Position numbers and translations under genes: made by a program
Shown: positions 8,358 to 18,425 of the stretch, one piece after another
How the letters are laid out: each line of letters starts with the position of its first letter
How positions within the stretch are numbered: position 1 is the stretch's first letter
Notes under the pieces: model-generated
What the model was told of the DNA's origin: nothing
The model's input: only the letters and a program-made list of their open reading frames with translations
Database searches by the model: none
Assembly (NCBI GenBank): GCA_023458875.1
Contig: JAEWXO010000020.1
Coordinates: forward strand, 17,133-81,132
DNA: 64,000 nucleotides
DNA from: Bacillota bacterium
GTDB lineage: Bacteria > Bacillota > Clostridia > Oscillospirales > Ruminococcaceae
Direction: 5' to 3'

Positions 8358-9695
8358 GTGATTGGTATTTATGACAAAATAAGCAGCATAGTGTGGAGTA
8401 ACTACATGCTTGCATTTATACTGATTTTCGGCGGATTACTGACTGTAAAATCAAAGTTTTTTCAGATACGCGGATTTAAAAAAATCTGGCGTGAAACAAT
8501 CGGTACATTATTTTCAGGTGAAAAAGCCGAATGCACGGACAAGGAAATCAGTCAGTTCGGAGCATTCTGCGGAACGCTTGCAGCCACTATGGGTACGGGA
8601 AATATTGTCGGTGTCGCCTCTGCAGTTGCCATAGGAGGTGCCGGTGCTGTATTCTGGATGTGGGTATCGGCATTTATCGGAATGATGATAGTATTTGCAG
8701 AAAACTTTTACGGTACAATATACCGCAGGAAAGATAAAAACGGCGAATGGTCAGGAGGTGCTGTAAACTACATAGCAGACGGCACCGGCTCAAGGGCGGC
8801 AGCTCTCGTATATGCCGCTCTGTGTGTTGCCGCTTCATTCGGAATGGGAAATATGGTACAGACAAACTCTATTTCATCGGCATTGATGGAAGAATATTCG
8901 GTGGATCTTATTATTACAGGCGTTGTTACTTCATTTTTATGCGGACTTGCAATAATAGGCGGAATAAAAAGAATCTCAGCAGTCACGAAGGTGATTATTC
9001 CGTTTATCTCTGTCATTTACATATCCGCTTCACTTATAATAATTTTTAAAAATATCGTAATTGTTCCAGGAATACTTGGAAAAATATTTTCTGAAGCATT
9101 CGGCATTTCAGCGTTCGGAGGCGGAGTGAGCGGCATCATGATAAAAAAAGCAATTTCCACAGGACTTAAGAGAGGTGTATTTTCAAACGAAGCAGGGCTG
9201 GGAACATCTGCTATGATACATGCATCGGGTTCATGCAAAAAACCTGAGGTTCAGGGCATGTGGGGAATAGCTGAGGTATTTACCGACACCATAGTATGCT
9301 GTACGCTGACAGCACTTGTAATACTGTGCTATACGGAAAACGGCGGAGGCTGTACTTCTGAAGGTCCGGCTCTTGTTATAAATGCATTTCGTGACGGATT
9401 CGGAAAATATGCAGGTTCATTTATATGTATTTCAATTTCAGTTTTTGCATTTGCCACACTTATCGGATGGTCTCACTGCGGAGAAAGTGCGTTCCGGTAT
9501 ATTTTCAAGGATAAATTTAAATATGTATATAAATTTTTATACTGCATCGCGGCGGCTACTGGTGCTGTCCTTGAGCTGAATACCGTATGGACAATGTCTG
9601 ACATTTTCAACGGCCTCATGATAATACCGAACATAACAGCACTGATTATTCTATGCATTAAGAATCCTGTCCGTAATTATTTTAATTATAAATAA
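8358..9695 (+). CDS. Amino acid carrier protein, alanine/glycine:cation symporter (AGCS) family
   Basis: Polytopic membrane protein that would import small amino acids such as alanine or glycine with Na+. About 445 residues with ten or so transmembrane helices; GTGNIVGVASAVAIGGAGAVFWMW and LKRGVFSNEAGLGTSAMIHA are AGCS signatures. The start is uncertain: GTG at 8358 keeps the conserved IVW segment before helix 1 but its SD is very close; an ATG at 8406 has GGAG at ideal spacing but would cut that segment; TTG at 8310 lies inside a terminator. A weak hairpin at 9733-9758 may terminate it. Confidence 0.88.
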   Translation: MIGIYDKISSIVWSNYMLAFILIFGGLLTVKSKFFQIRGFKKIWRETIGTLFSGEKAECTDKEISQFGAFCGTLAATMGTGNIVGVASAVAIGGAGAVFWMWVSAFIGMMIVFAENFYGTIYRRKDKNGEWSGGAVNYIADGTGSRAAALVYAALCVAASFGMGNMVQTNSISSALMEEYSVDLIITGVVTSFLCGLAIIGGIKRISAVTKVIIPFISVIYISASLIIIFKNIVIVPGILGKIFSEAFGISAFGGGVSGIMIKKAISTGLKRGVFSNEAGLGTSAMIHASGSCKKPEVQGMWGIAEVFTDTIVCCTLTALVILCYTENGGGCTSEGPALVINAFRDGFGKYAGSFICISISVFAFATLIGWSHCGESAFRYIFKDKFKYVYKFLYCIAAATGAVLELNTVWTMSDIFNGLMIIPNITALIILCIKNPVRNYFNYK

Positions 9696-9786
9696 ATGAA
9701 TATCATATTGTATTGTGTCAACAATAAAATCACAGAATCCGCATACACTCTGATTCTGAAATTTAATTTACGGAGACGTGGTTTTT

Positions 9787-10938
9787 ATGGGACTTACAAT
9801 TAACGATGACGGCATTTATGATTCTGAAACATTTACTGTTTCATGCCTTGATGCACTGAAATTCGGTACCGCATATGCAGATATCTATGATGACATAGTA
9901 ATCGGAACGGATTCCGGATGTCTTTCCATATTCAACGCACTTTCATCAGGAATCCTGTCACGCAGTAAAAATATATGGAGCTGCGGAAACTGTACACAGG
10001 CACAATTAAAATATGCAATTACAACACTTAAGCTTAATACAGGCATATTTATAGAATCCTCATGCGGAAATATCAAGCTTATTCCGTTTTCAAAATACGG
10101 CTTCTCACTTAATTCATCCGAAGAAAAAACACTTTCAGATACGATAGGATCTGTAAAGCTTGCCGCTTCATACTCAGACGGAAAAATTACGGATTCATCA
10201 ACACTTAATGAAATGTACAATTCAGAAGTTAAATATAAACATATTGACTTTCCTGATGAAACAAATATACAGATAAATTCATCAAATCCCCTCATAAAAA
10301 ATCTTTTTCACAGTATATGCACAGCCAAAAAAAGCGGCGGTGAATACAAGAAAAATATTACTTTTCAGATCTCTGCTGACGGTTTGCGTGCATCCGCATA
10401 CTCATTTGAAACCGGCTTTGTTTTTTATGAAAAACTCATCCTCATATGCTGCATATCGGAATTCAAAAAAGGAAACGACATTCCTCTCCCCTACAGCTTT
10501 CCTGTAATAGCCGACAGACTCGCAACACAGTACGGAAGATCGGTTTACAGATTCAATCCTTCGTCTGACAAAGCAAATGATATTTCAATAAGGTCAATAT
10601 CCCTTGATTTTCCTTTTTTAAATGACGGTGCCGCACTTATATTCAGCATTCTGAAAATAATGGAGGCTGAAGAAAAGTCTCTTGATGAGCTTGTAAATGA
10701 CATCCCGGAATTCACAACAACTGTAAAATATATTAATATCAAAAACAATCCTGAAGATACCATAAAACAGATTCAGAACACATCCGAAAATAATATATGC
10801 TATGAACAGGAGGACGGCAGAATAATCGCAAAGGCTTCAAAAAGCGGAAAAAGCCTTATTTTGTACGCTGAAAGCTATCGTGCAGAAAGTGCCGATGAAC
10901 TATGCAGCAGCTGGATGCTGGGAACAGGAATAAGATGA
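9787..10938 (+). CDS. Degenerate phosphohexomutase-like protein (pseudoenzyme candidate)
   Basis: Aligns by eye with the alpha-D-phosphohexomutase family. DALKFGTAYAD, DIVIGTDSG, TQAQLKYAITTLKLNTGIFIESS and IKLIPFSKYGFSL match the N-terminal domain in order, and DGAALIFSILKIMEAEEKSLDELV matches the C-terminal domain. The catalytic TASHNP loop is replaced by IESSCGN and the metal-binding DGDGDR loop by ADGLRAS, and at 383 residues it is shorter than typical enzymes. Phosphotransfer is therefore unlikely; a binding or regulatory role is inferred. The start is the ATG at 9787 with CGGAGA 10 bp upstream, not the GTG at 9778 that abuts the SD. It lies between a symporter and rnj. Confidence 0.65.
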   Translation: MGLTINDDGIYDSETFTVSCLDALKFGTAYADIYDDIVIGTDSGCLSIFNALSSGILSRSKNIWSCGNCTQAQLKYAITTLKLNTGIFIESSCGNIKLIPFSKYGFSLNSSEEKTLSDTIGSVKLAASYSDGKITDSSTLNEMYNSEVKYKHIDFPDETNIQINSSNPLIKNLFHSICTAKKSGGEYKKNITFQISADGLRASAYSFETGFVFYEKLILICCISEFKKGNDIPLPYSFPVIADRLATQYGRSVYRFNPSSDKANDISIRSISLDFPFLNDGAALIFSILKIMEAEEKSLDELVNDIPEFTTTVKYINIKNNPEDTIKQIQNTSENNICYEQEDGRIIAKASKSGKSLILYAESYRAESADELCSSWMLGTGIR

Positions 10939-11013
10939 CATAACTCATGATATCCGGAAATTTTTATATTTATAAAATACTTTATATTATGCTTAAGTTA
11001 TCCTTTTTTTGAC

Positions 11014-11042
11014 TTGACAGATAATAATATGTGTAATATAAT
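11014..11042 (+). promoter_or_regulatory. Consensus promoter of rnj
   Basis: A perfect sigma-A consensus: TTGACA (11014-11019), 17 bp, TATAAT (11037-11042). The transcript would carry a leader of about 90 nt before the rnj TTG start. Confidence 0.88.
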
Positions 11043-11137
11043 TAGTGTGTATATTTATGTTCGGATATCATACATAACTGTTGCTTAAACAAACTATTAT
11101 CATATCTAACAGAATAAAATAAATAGGAGGTTATTAA

Positions 11138-12958
11138 TTGAACAATTATAATAACAATCGTAAACGTTATAGTGATGACAAAGACAAACAGATTTCCAGA
11201 CAAACTCACAGTCCCATTGCAAAATCCGATTCTGATTCCGTTGTTGTTTCTTCAAGTGAATCCGTGACATCATCTAAACAGTCCAAAAAGGAAAGCAGGA
11301 AAACTCCTGTAAAAATAATTCCACTGGGCGGACTTAATGAAATCGGAAAAAACATGACAGTATTTGAATGTTCAAATGATATTTTTATTGCTGACTGCGG
11401 ACTCGCATTCCCGGATGCCGAAATGCTTGGTGTTGATATCGTAATTCCTGATTTTACTTACATTGAACGTAATCAGGCAAAAATACGCGGCGTTGTTCTT
11501 ACACACGGACACGAGGATCACATCGGAGGTCTTGCGTATCTTCTTAAAAAAATAAACATTCCTGTCTACGGAACAAAGCTTACTCTCGGACTTGTTGAAG
11601 GAAAGCTCAAAGAGCACGGATTATACGGAAAAGTAAAATTATGTGAGGTTTCTCCTAAAAAAATAGTAAAGATGGGCTGCATGGCTGTAGAATTTATATC
11701 AGTAAATCATTCTATCCCTGATTCAGTAGGACTTGCCATCCATACACCGGCAGGAATAATCGTTCATACAGGTGACTTTAAAGTAGACTACACACCTATT
11801 AACGGAAGTCCTATTGATCTTGCCCGTTTCGGTGAGCTTGGCTCAAGAGGAGTTCTTGCACTTATGGCAGACTCAACAAATGCTGAACGTGCCGGATATA
11901 CACAAACAGAAAAAAAGGTAGGAAATTCTTTTGACAGCTTATTTGCTACAGCAGAAGGCAAACGTATAATAATAGCTACCTTCTCATCAAATATTCACAG
12001 AATTCAGCAGATTATCAACTCAGCAGTAAAAACAAACAGAAAAATAGCTGTTTTCGGACGAAGCATGGTAAACGTAATTGCCACTGCAACAGAGCTTGGC
12101 TATCTTACAGCACCAAGCGGTGTAATGATTGACATTGAACTTATGAACAGATATGACAGCAGTCAGATAGTTCTCATCACAACAGGCAGTCAGGGTGAAC
12201 CAATGTCTGCACTCACACGAATGGCAATGAACGATCATAAAAAAGTAAATATAAACTGCAATGATTTCATAATCATATCAGCAACTCCTATACCGGGAAA
12301 TGAAAAATTCGTTACAAGAGTCGTAAATGAGCTTATGAAATCAGGCGCTGAGGTTGTATACGAAGCAATGTATGAAGTACACGTTTCCGGACATGCCTGT
12401 CAGGAAGAGCTTAAGCTTATGCTTGCACTTACAAAACCACAATTTTTCATACCTGTCCACGGTGAATACAAGCACCTGAAAAAACACGCTCAGCTTGCCC
12501 TCGAAATGGGAATACCACAGAAAAACATTATCATCGGAGAAATAGGCAATGTTATCGAAACAGACGGCGTCGACATGCGTATAGTTTCAAAGGTTCCTTC
12601 AGGACGTGTGCTCGTTGACGGTCTTGGCGTCGGAGACGTAGGCTCCATAGTACTCAGAGACAGAAAGCATCTTGCTCAGGACGGACTTATAATCGTAGTT
12701 ATTGCCATTGACAAATGTTCAAACACCATTGCATCGGGACCCGATATAATTTCAAGAGGATTTGTTTATGTAAGAGAATCCGAGGAGCTTATTGATGAAT
12801 CAAAACAGATTTTAAATAAAACACTCCAGAACTGTACTATCCACGATCTCAGAGAATGGAACTCCCTTAAAACAAAGCTTAAGGATGCACTTTCAGAATA
12901 TATTTACAGCAAAACAAAAAGAAGCCCTATGATACTTCCTATAATAATGGAAATATAA
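11138..12958 (+). CDS. rnj: Ribonuclease J
   Basis: Metallo-beta-lactamase/beta-CASP ribonuclease with 5'-3' exo- and endonuclease activity in mRNA turnover and rRNA maturation. The 606-residue protein has an unusual Ser/Lys-rich N-terminal extension of about 55 residues. It then has PLGGLNEIGKNMTVFE, the zinc motif HGHEDHIGG, HTGDFKVD, the beta-CASP TTGSQGEPMSALTRMA, and VHVSGHACQEELKLM. The start is TTG with AGGAGG 7 bp upstream. It is driven by a consensus promoter and is probably monocistronic. Confidence 0.96.
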   Translation: MNNYNNNRKRYSDDKDKQISRQTHSPIAKSDSDSVVVSSSESVTSSKQSKKESRKTPVKIIPLGGLNEIGKNMTVFECSNDIFIADCGLAFPDAEMLGVDIVIPDFTYIERNQAKIRGVVLTHGHEDHIGGLAYLLKKINIPVYGTKLTLGLVEGKLKEHGLYGKVKLCEVSPKKIVKMGCMAVEFISVNHSIPDSVGLAIHTPAGIIVHTGDFKVDYTPINGSPIDLARFGELGSRGVLALMADSTNAERAGYTQTEKKVGNSFDSLFATAEGKRIIIATFSSNIHRIQQIINSAVKTNRKIAVFGRSMVNVIATATELGYLTAPSGVMIDIELMNRYDSSQIVLITTGSQGEPMSALTRMAMNDHKKVNINCNDFIIISATPIPGNEKFVTRVVNELMKSGAEVVYEAMYEVHVSGHACQEELKLMLALTKPQFFIPVHGEYKHLKKHAQLALEMGIPQKNIIIGEIGNVIETDGVDMRIVSKVPSGRVLVDGLGVGDVGSIVLRDRKHLAQDGLIIVVIAIDKCSNTIASGPDIISRGFVYVRESEELIDESKQILNKTLQNCTIHDLREWNSLKTKLKDALSEYIYSKTKRSPMILPIIMEI

Positions 12959-13116
12959 CAACACAGAGGATATCCCCCGCCTCTATAGGCGGGTCCTATT
13001 CTTAGAATCTTATTCTGCTTGTTAAAAGCAGAGCTTTGAATCTTTTCCGTCTCCGCGGCGTAGGGCTGCATATTATTATACAAAATCATTAAAACCATAT
13101 CATTGCAAAAAGGGGG
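12959..13116 (+). other. Structured rnj-gdpP intergenic region
   Basis: Two clear hairpins, CCCGCC/GGCGGG (12975-12992) and TCTGCTT/AAAGCAGA (around 13015-13034), without a good T tract. They may be an mRNA processing site, a leader for gdpP, or a decayed repeat. No open reading frame or promoter was recognised. Confidence 0.4.
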
Positions 13117-15117
13117 ATGATTACTACGAAAAAAAGAAAACTGACATTTCTTTGTCTTTTGCTTTTTATGCTTCTGTCAGTACCGTTTTATTCTGCATTC
13201 AGAATTTATAAATACAATGAATATGAATCATATATGTTTATATTCATTACTCTGATACTGATTCTCGTAGTAATCACTCAGATAGTAAGTGCAAAACAGA
13301 ATTTATACAGATATTTCAACAGAATAGAACATAATCTTGAACAAACGAAATGCTTTGCTCTTTTCAATACTCCTGACCCTATTGCTATTCTGGATAAGGG
13401 AAACAAAATAATATGGTATAACCAATCCTTTTTTGATTATTTATCAAATAAGAATGACGCTTTCGGTATAAATATATGTGAAGAACTTAATATTCAGAAC
13501 AGTCTCCTTGTAACGAAAAGCCAGTTCAATATAGAATACCAGGACATAAAATACAATATAAACTGTGTGGTAAAATCAAATTATGGTATTGAACTTAAAA
13601 TTCTTTTCTTCAGGGATGTGACAGACTATCTGAATCTTCTGGAAGAATATAACAGCAAAAAACCTACTGTTGCACTTATAGCAGTCGACAATTATGACGA
13701 TATGTTTATAAATGTAAAGGAAAGTGAACGCTCCAGAATCCAGGCGGCTATGGAGAAAATGCTTGATAAGCTTACAGCTGACACAAACAGCTTTATCAAA
13801 CGTCTTTCCAAGGACAGATTCATTGTTCTGTTTGAAGAACAGCATCTTAACAAGGTAATGAAGGAACGTTTTAAAATACTTGACCATGCCCGTTCTATTA
13901 TTGTAAATGACGGAACATGTGTAACTCTTTCAATCGGTGTAGGCAGATGCAGCAGTTCTCTTTCCGAAAGTGAAGAATTTGCAAGACAGGCCCTTGACAT
14001 GGCACTCGGAAGAGGTGGTGATCAGGCAGCTGTAAAAACAGAAAACGGCTTTGAATTCTTTGGCGGATTGTCAAAAGGCGTTGAAAAGCATTCACGTATC
14101 AAAACACGTATAATCTCAAATGCAATGCAGAAGCTTATTGAAAACTCATCAAATGTTTTTATTATGGGTCACCGTTTCGGTGATCTTGATTCAATAGGTG
14201 CGTCAATCGGGCTTTCTACAGCAATAAACATTACAGGAAAAAAATCATACATAGTTGTTGACCCGAAAAACAATCTCGCAACTCATCTAATTAACAGAGT
14301 CGAAAAACAGCATGATATGTGCACATTTATCAATGAATCAAAAGCACTTGAACTGATTAACCCTAACAGTCTGCTCATAATAGTTGATACACACAAGGCC
14401 TCTATGGTTGAAAGCGCGGCTGTTTACAATCAGATTAAAAATGTCATTGTTGTTGACCATCATAGGAAAAACATTAACTTTATCGACAATGCAGTTATTT
14501 TCTATCATGAGCCTTATGCATCATCTGCCTCAGAAATGATAACTGAAATAATACAATATTTTAAAAATCTTAATAAACTTCCTGCCTGCGCAGCTGATGC
14601 ACTTCTTGCAGGAATAACGCTTGACACAAAGAATTTTGTAATAAAAACAGGTGTACGTACATTTGAAGCTGCAGCCTATTTAAAGAAAATGGGCGCTGAC
14701 ACTATATCTGTACGCAGTCTGTTTGCAAATACGATAAATCTTTACAAGCTCAAATCAAAAATAGTCTCATCAGCTGAGATTTACGGCAATTTTGCAATTG
14801 CTGTTGCCGAAAAAAATGATATATCAGGTGATGACCTGCGAATAACTGCTCCTCAGGCATCTGATGAGCTTTTAGGCATAAGCGATGTCATAGCTTCGTT
14901 TGTAATCTATGAGGTAAATAATATTATAAATATATCTGCACGTTCATACGGTACGGTAAATGTTCAGCTCATTATGGAAAAAATAGACGGAGGCGGACAT
15001 CAGACAATGGCCGCAGCCCAGCTTTCAGGTATTACAATACCGGAAGCAAGACAGAAGCTCATTGATGCAATAGAACAGTACCAGAATGAAAACTGCATTG
15101 AGCAGAAAATAATATAA
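13117..15117 (+). CDS. gdpP: Cyclic di-AMP phosphodiesterase GdpP (YybT family)
   Basis: Membrane-bound phosphodiesterase that hydrolyses c-di-AMP to pApA. The 666 residues comprise two N-terminal transmembrane helices, a PAS-like domain (about 80-165), a degenerate GGDEF domain (about 170-310; LSIGVGRCSSS, with no GGDEF), and a DHH domain with MGHRFGDLDSIG, VDTHK and VVDHHRK. The C-terminal DHHA1 has GGGHQTMAAAQL. The start is awkward: GGGGG directly abuts the ATG, so initiation may be weak or lie elsewhere. The order gdpP-rplI-dnaB is conserved in Firmicutes. Confidence 0.93.
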   Translation: MITTKKRKLTFLCLLLFMLLSVPFYSAFRIYKYNEYESYMFIFITLILILVVITQIVSAKQNLYRYFNRIEHNLEQTKCFALFNTPDPIAILDKGNKIIWYNQSFFDYLSNKNDAFGINICEELNIQNSLLVTKSQFNIEYQDIKYNINCVVKSNYGIELKILFFRDVTDYLNLLEEYNSKKPTVALIAVDNYDDMFINVKESERSRIQAAMEKMLDKLTADTNSFIKRLSKDRFIVLFEEQHLNKVMKERFKILDHARSIIVNDGTCVTLSIGVGRCSSSLSESEEFARQALDMALGRGGDQAAVKTENGFEFFGGLSKGVEKHSRIKTRIISNAMQKLIENSSNVFIMGHRFGDLDSIGASIGLSTAINITGKKSYIVVDPKNNLATHLINRVEKQHDMCTFINESKALELINPNSLLIIVDTHKASMVESAAVYNQIKNVIVVDHHRKNINFIDNAVIFYHEPYASSASEMITEIIQYFKNLNKLPACAADALLAGITLDTKNFVIKTGVRTFEAAAYLKKMGADTISVRSLFANTINLYKLKSKIVSSAEIYGNFAIAVAEKNDISGDDLRITAPQASDELLGISDVIASFVIYEVNNIINISARSYGTVNVQLIMEKIDGGGHQTMAAAQLSGITIPEARQKLIDAIEQYQNENCIEQKII

Positions 15118-15132
15118 AAGGAGAAAAATAAC

Positions 15133-15582
15133 ATGAAGGTAATTCTTACTCAGGATGTAAAAGGAACGGGAAAAAAGGGAGAAATCAAAAACGTTTCAGA
15201 CGGATATGCAAGAAACTTTCTTTTGGCAAAGGGAGTCGCTCTTGAAGCCACACCAAAAAATTTAAGCGATCTTGCAGGAAAACAGGCTTCTGAGCAGCAT
15301 AAAATTGACGTTGAAAAAGAAAATGCCAATAAAATTTCAGAGATAATCAACAATAAGAAAATCACGATATCTGCAAAAGCCGGTGCATCCGGAAAATTAT
15401 TCGGAGCTATCACAACATCGCATATTGCAGATTATATTCAGGCTCAGTACAAACAGAAAATTGAAAAGAAAAAAATAAACGTCAAGGGCGAAATCAAGAA
15501 TTTTGGCACATACGAAGCTGATATCAAGCTGTATGCAGGAATAACGGCAAAAATGGTTATTGACGTTGTTGAGGAAAAATAA
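15133..15582 (+). CDS. rplI: 50S ribosomal protein L9
   Basis: Two-domain large-subunit protein. It has 149 residues with the diagnostic N-terminus MKVILTQDVKGTGKKGEIKNVSDGYARNFLL, a long connecting helix, and the C-terminal domain GKLFGAITTSHIADYI. AAAGGAG lies 9 bp upstream. It is 15 bp after gdpP and its stop overlaps the dnaB start (TAATG), indicating translational coupling. Confidence 0.97.
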   Translation: MKVILTQDVKGTGKKGEIKNVSDGYARNFLLAKGVALEATPKNLSDLAGKQASEQHKIDVEKENANKISEIINNKKITISAKAGASGKLFGAITTSHIADYIQAQYKQKIEKKKINVKGEIKNFGTYEADIKLYAGITAKMVIDVVEEK

Positions 15583-16928
15583 TGGCGTTTCAGGATAATT
15601 ATACACCTGTCACAAATACAGGATTTGAGCTGCCACACAGTATCGAAGCAGAACAGACTGTTCTCGGCTCTATACTGATTGATGCAAATGTTCTCACAAC
15701 TGTACTTGAAAAGCTTAAGCCTGAAGCATTTTATAACGAACAGCATCGTGAACTTTTTTCCATAATGATCAGAATGTTCAGCAGTGGTTCAAAAGCAGAT
15801 ATTATTACAGTTTTAAATGAAGCACTTTCTGTGAATATATTTGAGTCGGCATCTGAGGGAAGAAATTATCTTGCTTCCCTCATGAACAACGTTCCGTCTG
15901 TTTCAAATATCGAAGACTACTGTACAATTGTTTCAGAAAAATATTTTGCAAGAAGTCTTGCAATAACTGCCCAGCAGATTTTAAATGATGTTGCAAGCGG
16001 AAGCTATGATGCACAGACACTTCTTGATTCTGCAGAGCAGAAAATATATGATATACGACAGGGAAAGGACGTCAAAGGTCTTACTCCTATAAATGACGTT
16101 GTATATGAGGCTTATGACAGACTTTCAAAAATAACAGGTCCTGACAAAGATAAATATCTTGGTGCAAAAACAGGCTTTACGTATCTTGATACTATAACCA
16201 CAGGCCTTAACAGATCAGACCTTATACTCATAGCAGCCCGTCCTGGTATGGGTAAAACATCCTTTGCCCTTAATATTGCTTCTAATGTTGCACGTCATAC
16301 AAAAAAGGACGTAGCTGTATTCTCTCTCGAAATGTCAAAGGAACAGCTTGCCACACGACTTCTTTCAACAGAAGCACTTGTCGACAGCAACAAGCTCCGA
16401 AGCGGAAGACTTGCCCAGAGTGACTGGATAAGACTTGCCTCAAGCGCCGATGTCCTTTGTCATCTTTCTCTTTACATAGATGATACGGCAGCTATAACAG
16501 TACAGCAGATGAAAGCCAAGCTAAGAAGGGTCAAAAATATAGGACTTGTTGTTATTGACTATCTGCAGCTGATGACAACGACTCTTAAAACAGACAACCG
16601 TGTAGCTATCATCTCTGAAATTACAAGACAGCTGAAAATCATGGCTAAGGAGCTTGATGTCCCTATAATCCTTCTTTCACAGCTTTCACGAGGACCTGAG
16701 TCAAGAACCGATAAACGTCCTATGCTTTCGGACCTCAGAGAATCAGGATCAATTGAGCAGGATGCGGATATTGTTATGTTTCTTTACCGTGATGCATATT
16801 ACAACAAGGAAAGTACCCAGCCAAATGTCAGTGAATGCATAGTTGCAAAAAACAGACACGGTGAAACAGGAACAGTAGAAATGATCTGGGACGGACAATT
16901 TACCAGATTTGCAAACAAGGAAGGTTAA
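15582..16928 (+). CDS. dnaB: Replicative DNA helicase DnaB/DnaC
   Basis: Hexameric 5'-3' helicase at the replication fork. The 448-residue protein has the N-terminal DnaB domain starting LPHSIEAEQTVLGSIL and a RecA-like motor: Walker A ARPGMGKTSFA, VFSLEMS, Walker B LVVIDYLQLM, and LSQLSRGPESR. Length is standard and no intein is seen. The ATG overlaps the rplI stop by one base; tilS follows after 3 bp, so gdpP-rplI-dnaB-tilS look like one operon. Confidence 0.97.
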   Translation: MAFQDNYTPVTNTGFELPHSIEAEQTVLGSILIDANVLTTVLEKLKPEAFYNEQHRELFSIMIRMFSSGSKADIITVLNEALSVNIFESASEGRNYLASLMNNVPSVSNIEDYCTIVSEKYFARSLAITAQQILNDVASGSYDAQTLLDSAEQKIYDIRQGKDVKGLTPINDVVYEAYDRLSKITGPDKDKYLGAKTGFTYLDTITTGLNRSDLILIAARPGMGKTSFALNIASNVARHTKKDVAVFSLEMSKEQLATRLLSTEALVDSNKLRSGRLAQSDWIRLASSADVLCHLSLYIDDTAAITVQQMKAKLRRVKNIGLVVIDYLQLMTTTLKTDNRVAIISEITRQLKIMAKELDVPIILLSQLSRGPESRTDKRPMLSDLRESGSIEQDADIVMFLYRDAYYNKESTQPNVSECIVAKNRHGETGTVEMIWDGQFTRFANKEG

Positions 16929-16931
16929 TTT

Positions 16932-18239
16932 ATGCTTTGTCAGATTATTGATACAATTAACAAATACAATATGTTAAAAAAGGGAGACAGAGTGGTAGTT
17001 GCTCTTTCGGGAGGGGCTGACAGTGTTTCCCTTCTTCTTTCCCTTTCAGAGCTCAGTGACAGACTTGGAATTACTGTTTCCGCGATACACGTCAATCATT
17101 GTCTCAGAGGAGACGAAAGCGACGGAGACGAAGCCTTCTGCGAAGAGCTTTGCAGAAAAAGAGGAATCAGACTTATAAGTAAACGCTTTGATGTGGCTGG
17201 CTATGCCTTAAAAAATAAAATGTCAGTCGAACAGGCAGCACGTAATATCAGGTACAATTTTTTCAAAGAAAATACTGCCGGTCAGAAGCTTGCAACGGCG
17301 CACACTGCAAACGACAATGCCGAAACAGTTATTTTTAATCTTACCAGAGGAACAGGCATAAAAGGAATTGCAGGAATCCCTCCTGTCAGGGACAATATAA
17401 TCAGGCCGCTTATAGAAACCACAAGGCAGCAGGTTGAGGATTATCTTTCAGAGAAAAACCAGGACTTTGTAACCGACAAATCAAATCTTTCCGATGATTA
17501 TACAAGGAATAAAATCCGTCACAATGTAATTCCTGTACTTGAAACTATAAATTCATCACTTTTCAGGACCATAACAGCGGATTCATATAATTTCAGACTT
17601 GACAATTCATATATTGAGGAACAGGCATTAAATGCATTCAACGAGTGTCATACAGAAAAAAACAAACTGTACTGGTTAAACAAATATCACAAAGCAATAC
17701 GTCACAGATGCATCTCCATGCTCCTTTCAGCCAATAACATTCAGATAAGCCAGAAAAGAATATCCGATATTGATATTATCTGTACAGAAGGCGGAAAGAT
17801 AAATCTTCAGAACAATGTTTATATTGTCTGCAAAATGGGTATTATTAGTATAGAAGACATTCAACCGTCAGAGCATGAAGATTTTTATAAAGAATTAAAC
17901 CCTGGCGAAAATAAATTCATGAACAAGAACGTCATTGTTTTCATCAGGGATATTTCAGAAAAAACATCAGGAACAGTAATAGACGCAGATAAGCTTTCAG
18001 GCAAGGTATTCTTAAGAAACCGGAGAGCCGGTGATAAAATACAGCTCAGTGGCAATAATTTTACGTCATCAGTAAAAAAAATATTCAACAGGAAATTTCC
18101 TTTACAGGAACGTGACAGTCTTTGCTTTATAGCTGATGAAGCAGGACCTGTTTTTATAGAAAAAACGGGCATATCAGAACGTGTAAAAGTAACCCGTGAA
18201 ACAAAAAGAGTTATGGAAATAACTATACAATGTGAATAA
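16932..18239 (+). CDS. tilS: tRNA(Ile)-lysidine synthetase
   Basis: Converts C34 of the tRNA-Ile with CAU anticodon to lysidine so that it reads AUA. The 435 residues include the PP-loop ALSGGADSVSLLLSL, HVNHCLRGDESDGDE, ATAHTANDNAETVIFNLTRGTGIKG and the TNLSDDYTRN-type motif KSNLSDDYTRNKIRH. The C-terminal domain (KVFLRNRRAGDKIQL) is present. AAGGT lies just upstream and it is tightly linked to dnaB. Confidence 0.94.
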   Translation: MLCQIIDTINKYNMLKKGDRVVVALSGGADSVSLLLSLSELSDRLGITVSAIHVNHCLRGDESDGDEAFCEELCRKRGIRLISKRFDVAGYALKNKMSVEQAARNIRYNFFKENTAGQKLATAHTANDNAETVIFNLTRGTGIKGIAGIPPVRDNIIRPLIETTRQQVEDYLSEKNQDFVTDKSNLSDDYTRNKIRHNVIPVLETINSSLFRTITADSYNFRLDNSYIEEQALNAFNECHTEKNKLYWLNKYHKAIRHRCISMLLSANNIQISQKRISDIDIICTEGGKINLQNNVYIVCKMGIISIEDIQPSEHEDFYKELNPGENKFMNKNVIVFIRDISEKTSGTVIDADKLSGKVFLRNRRAGDKIQLSGNNFTSSVKKIFNRKFPLQERDSLCFIADEAGPVFIEKTGISERVKVTRETKRVMEITIQCE

Positions 18240-18273
18240 ATAATGAAAATGAGTGTACTTTCAAAATGTACAC

Positions 18274-18302
18274 TTGACTTTATGTTATTTTCACGTTAAA
18301 AT
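18274..18302 (+). promoter_or_regulatory. Promoter of ftsH
   Basis: TTGACT (18274-18279), 17 bp, TAAAAT (18297-18302). A GTGTAC/GTACAC hairpin immediately upstream (about 18252-18272) may terminate or insulate the tilS operon. The leader to the ftsH start is roughly 115 nt. Confidence 0.65.
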
Positions 18303-18425
18303 ATTCTTATGACTTTTTTAAGCATATAGGTTTTTTTATTATTTCTGTTTATTTTAAGATAGCAGGCTTGGTGCGCCGGCATCTTCTAATTTAAAAACAA
18401 CAGACAAAAGAATGGAGTGAATATA

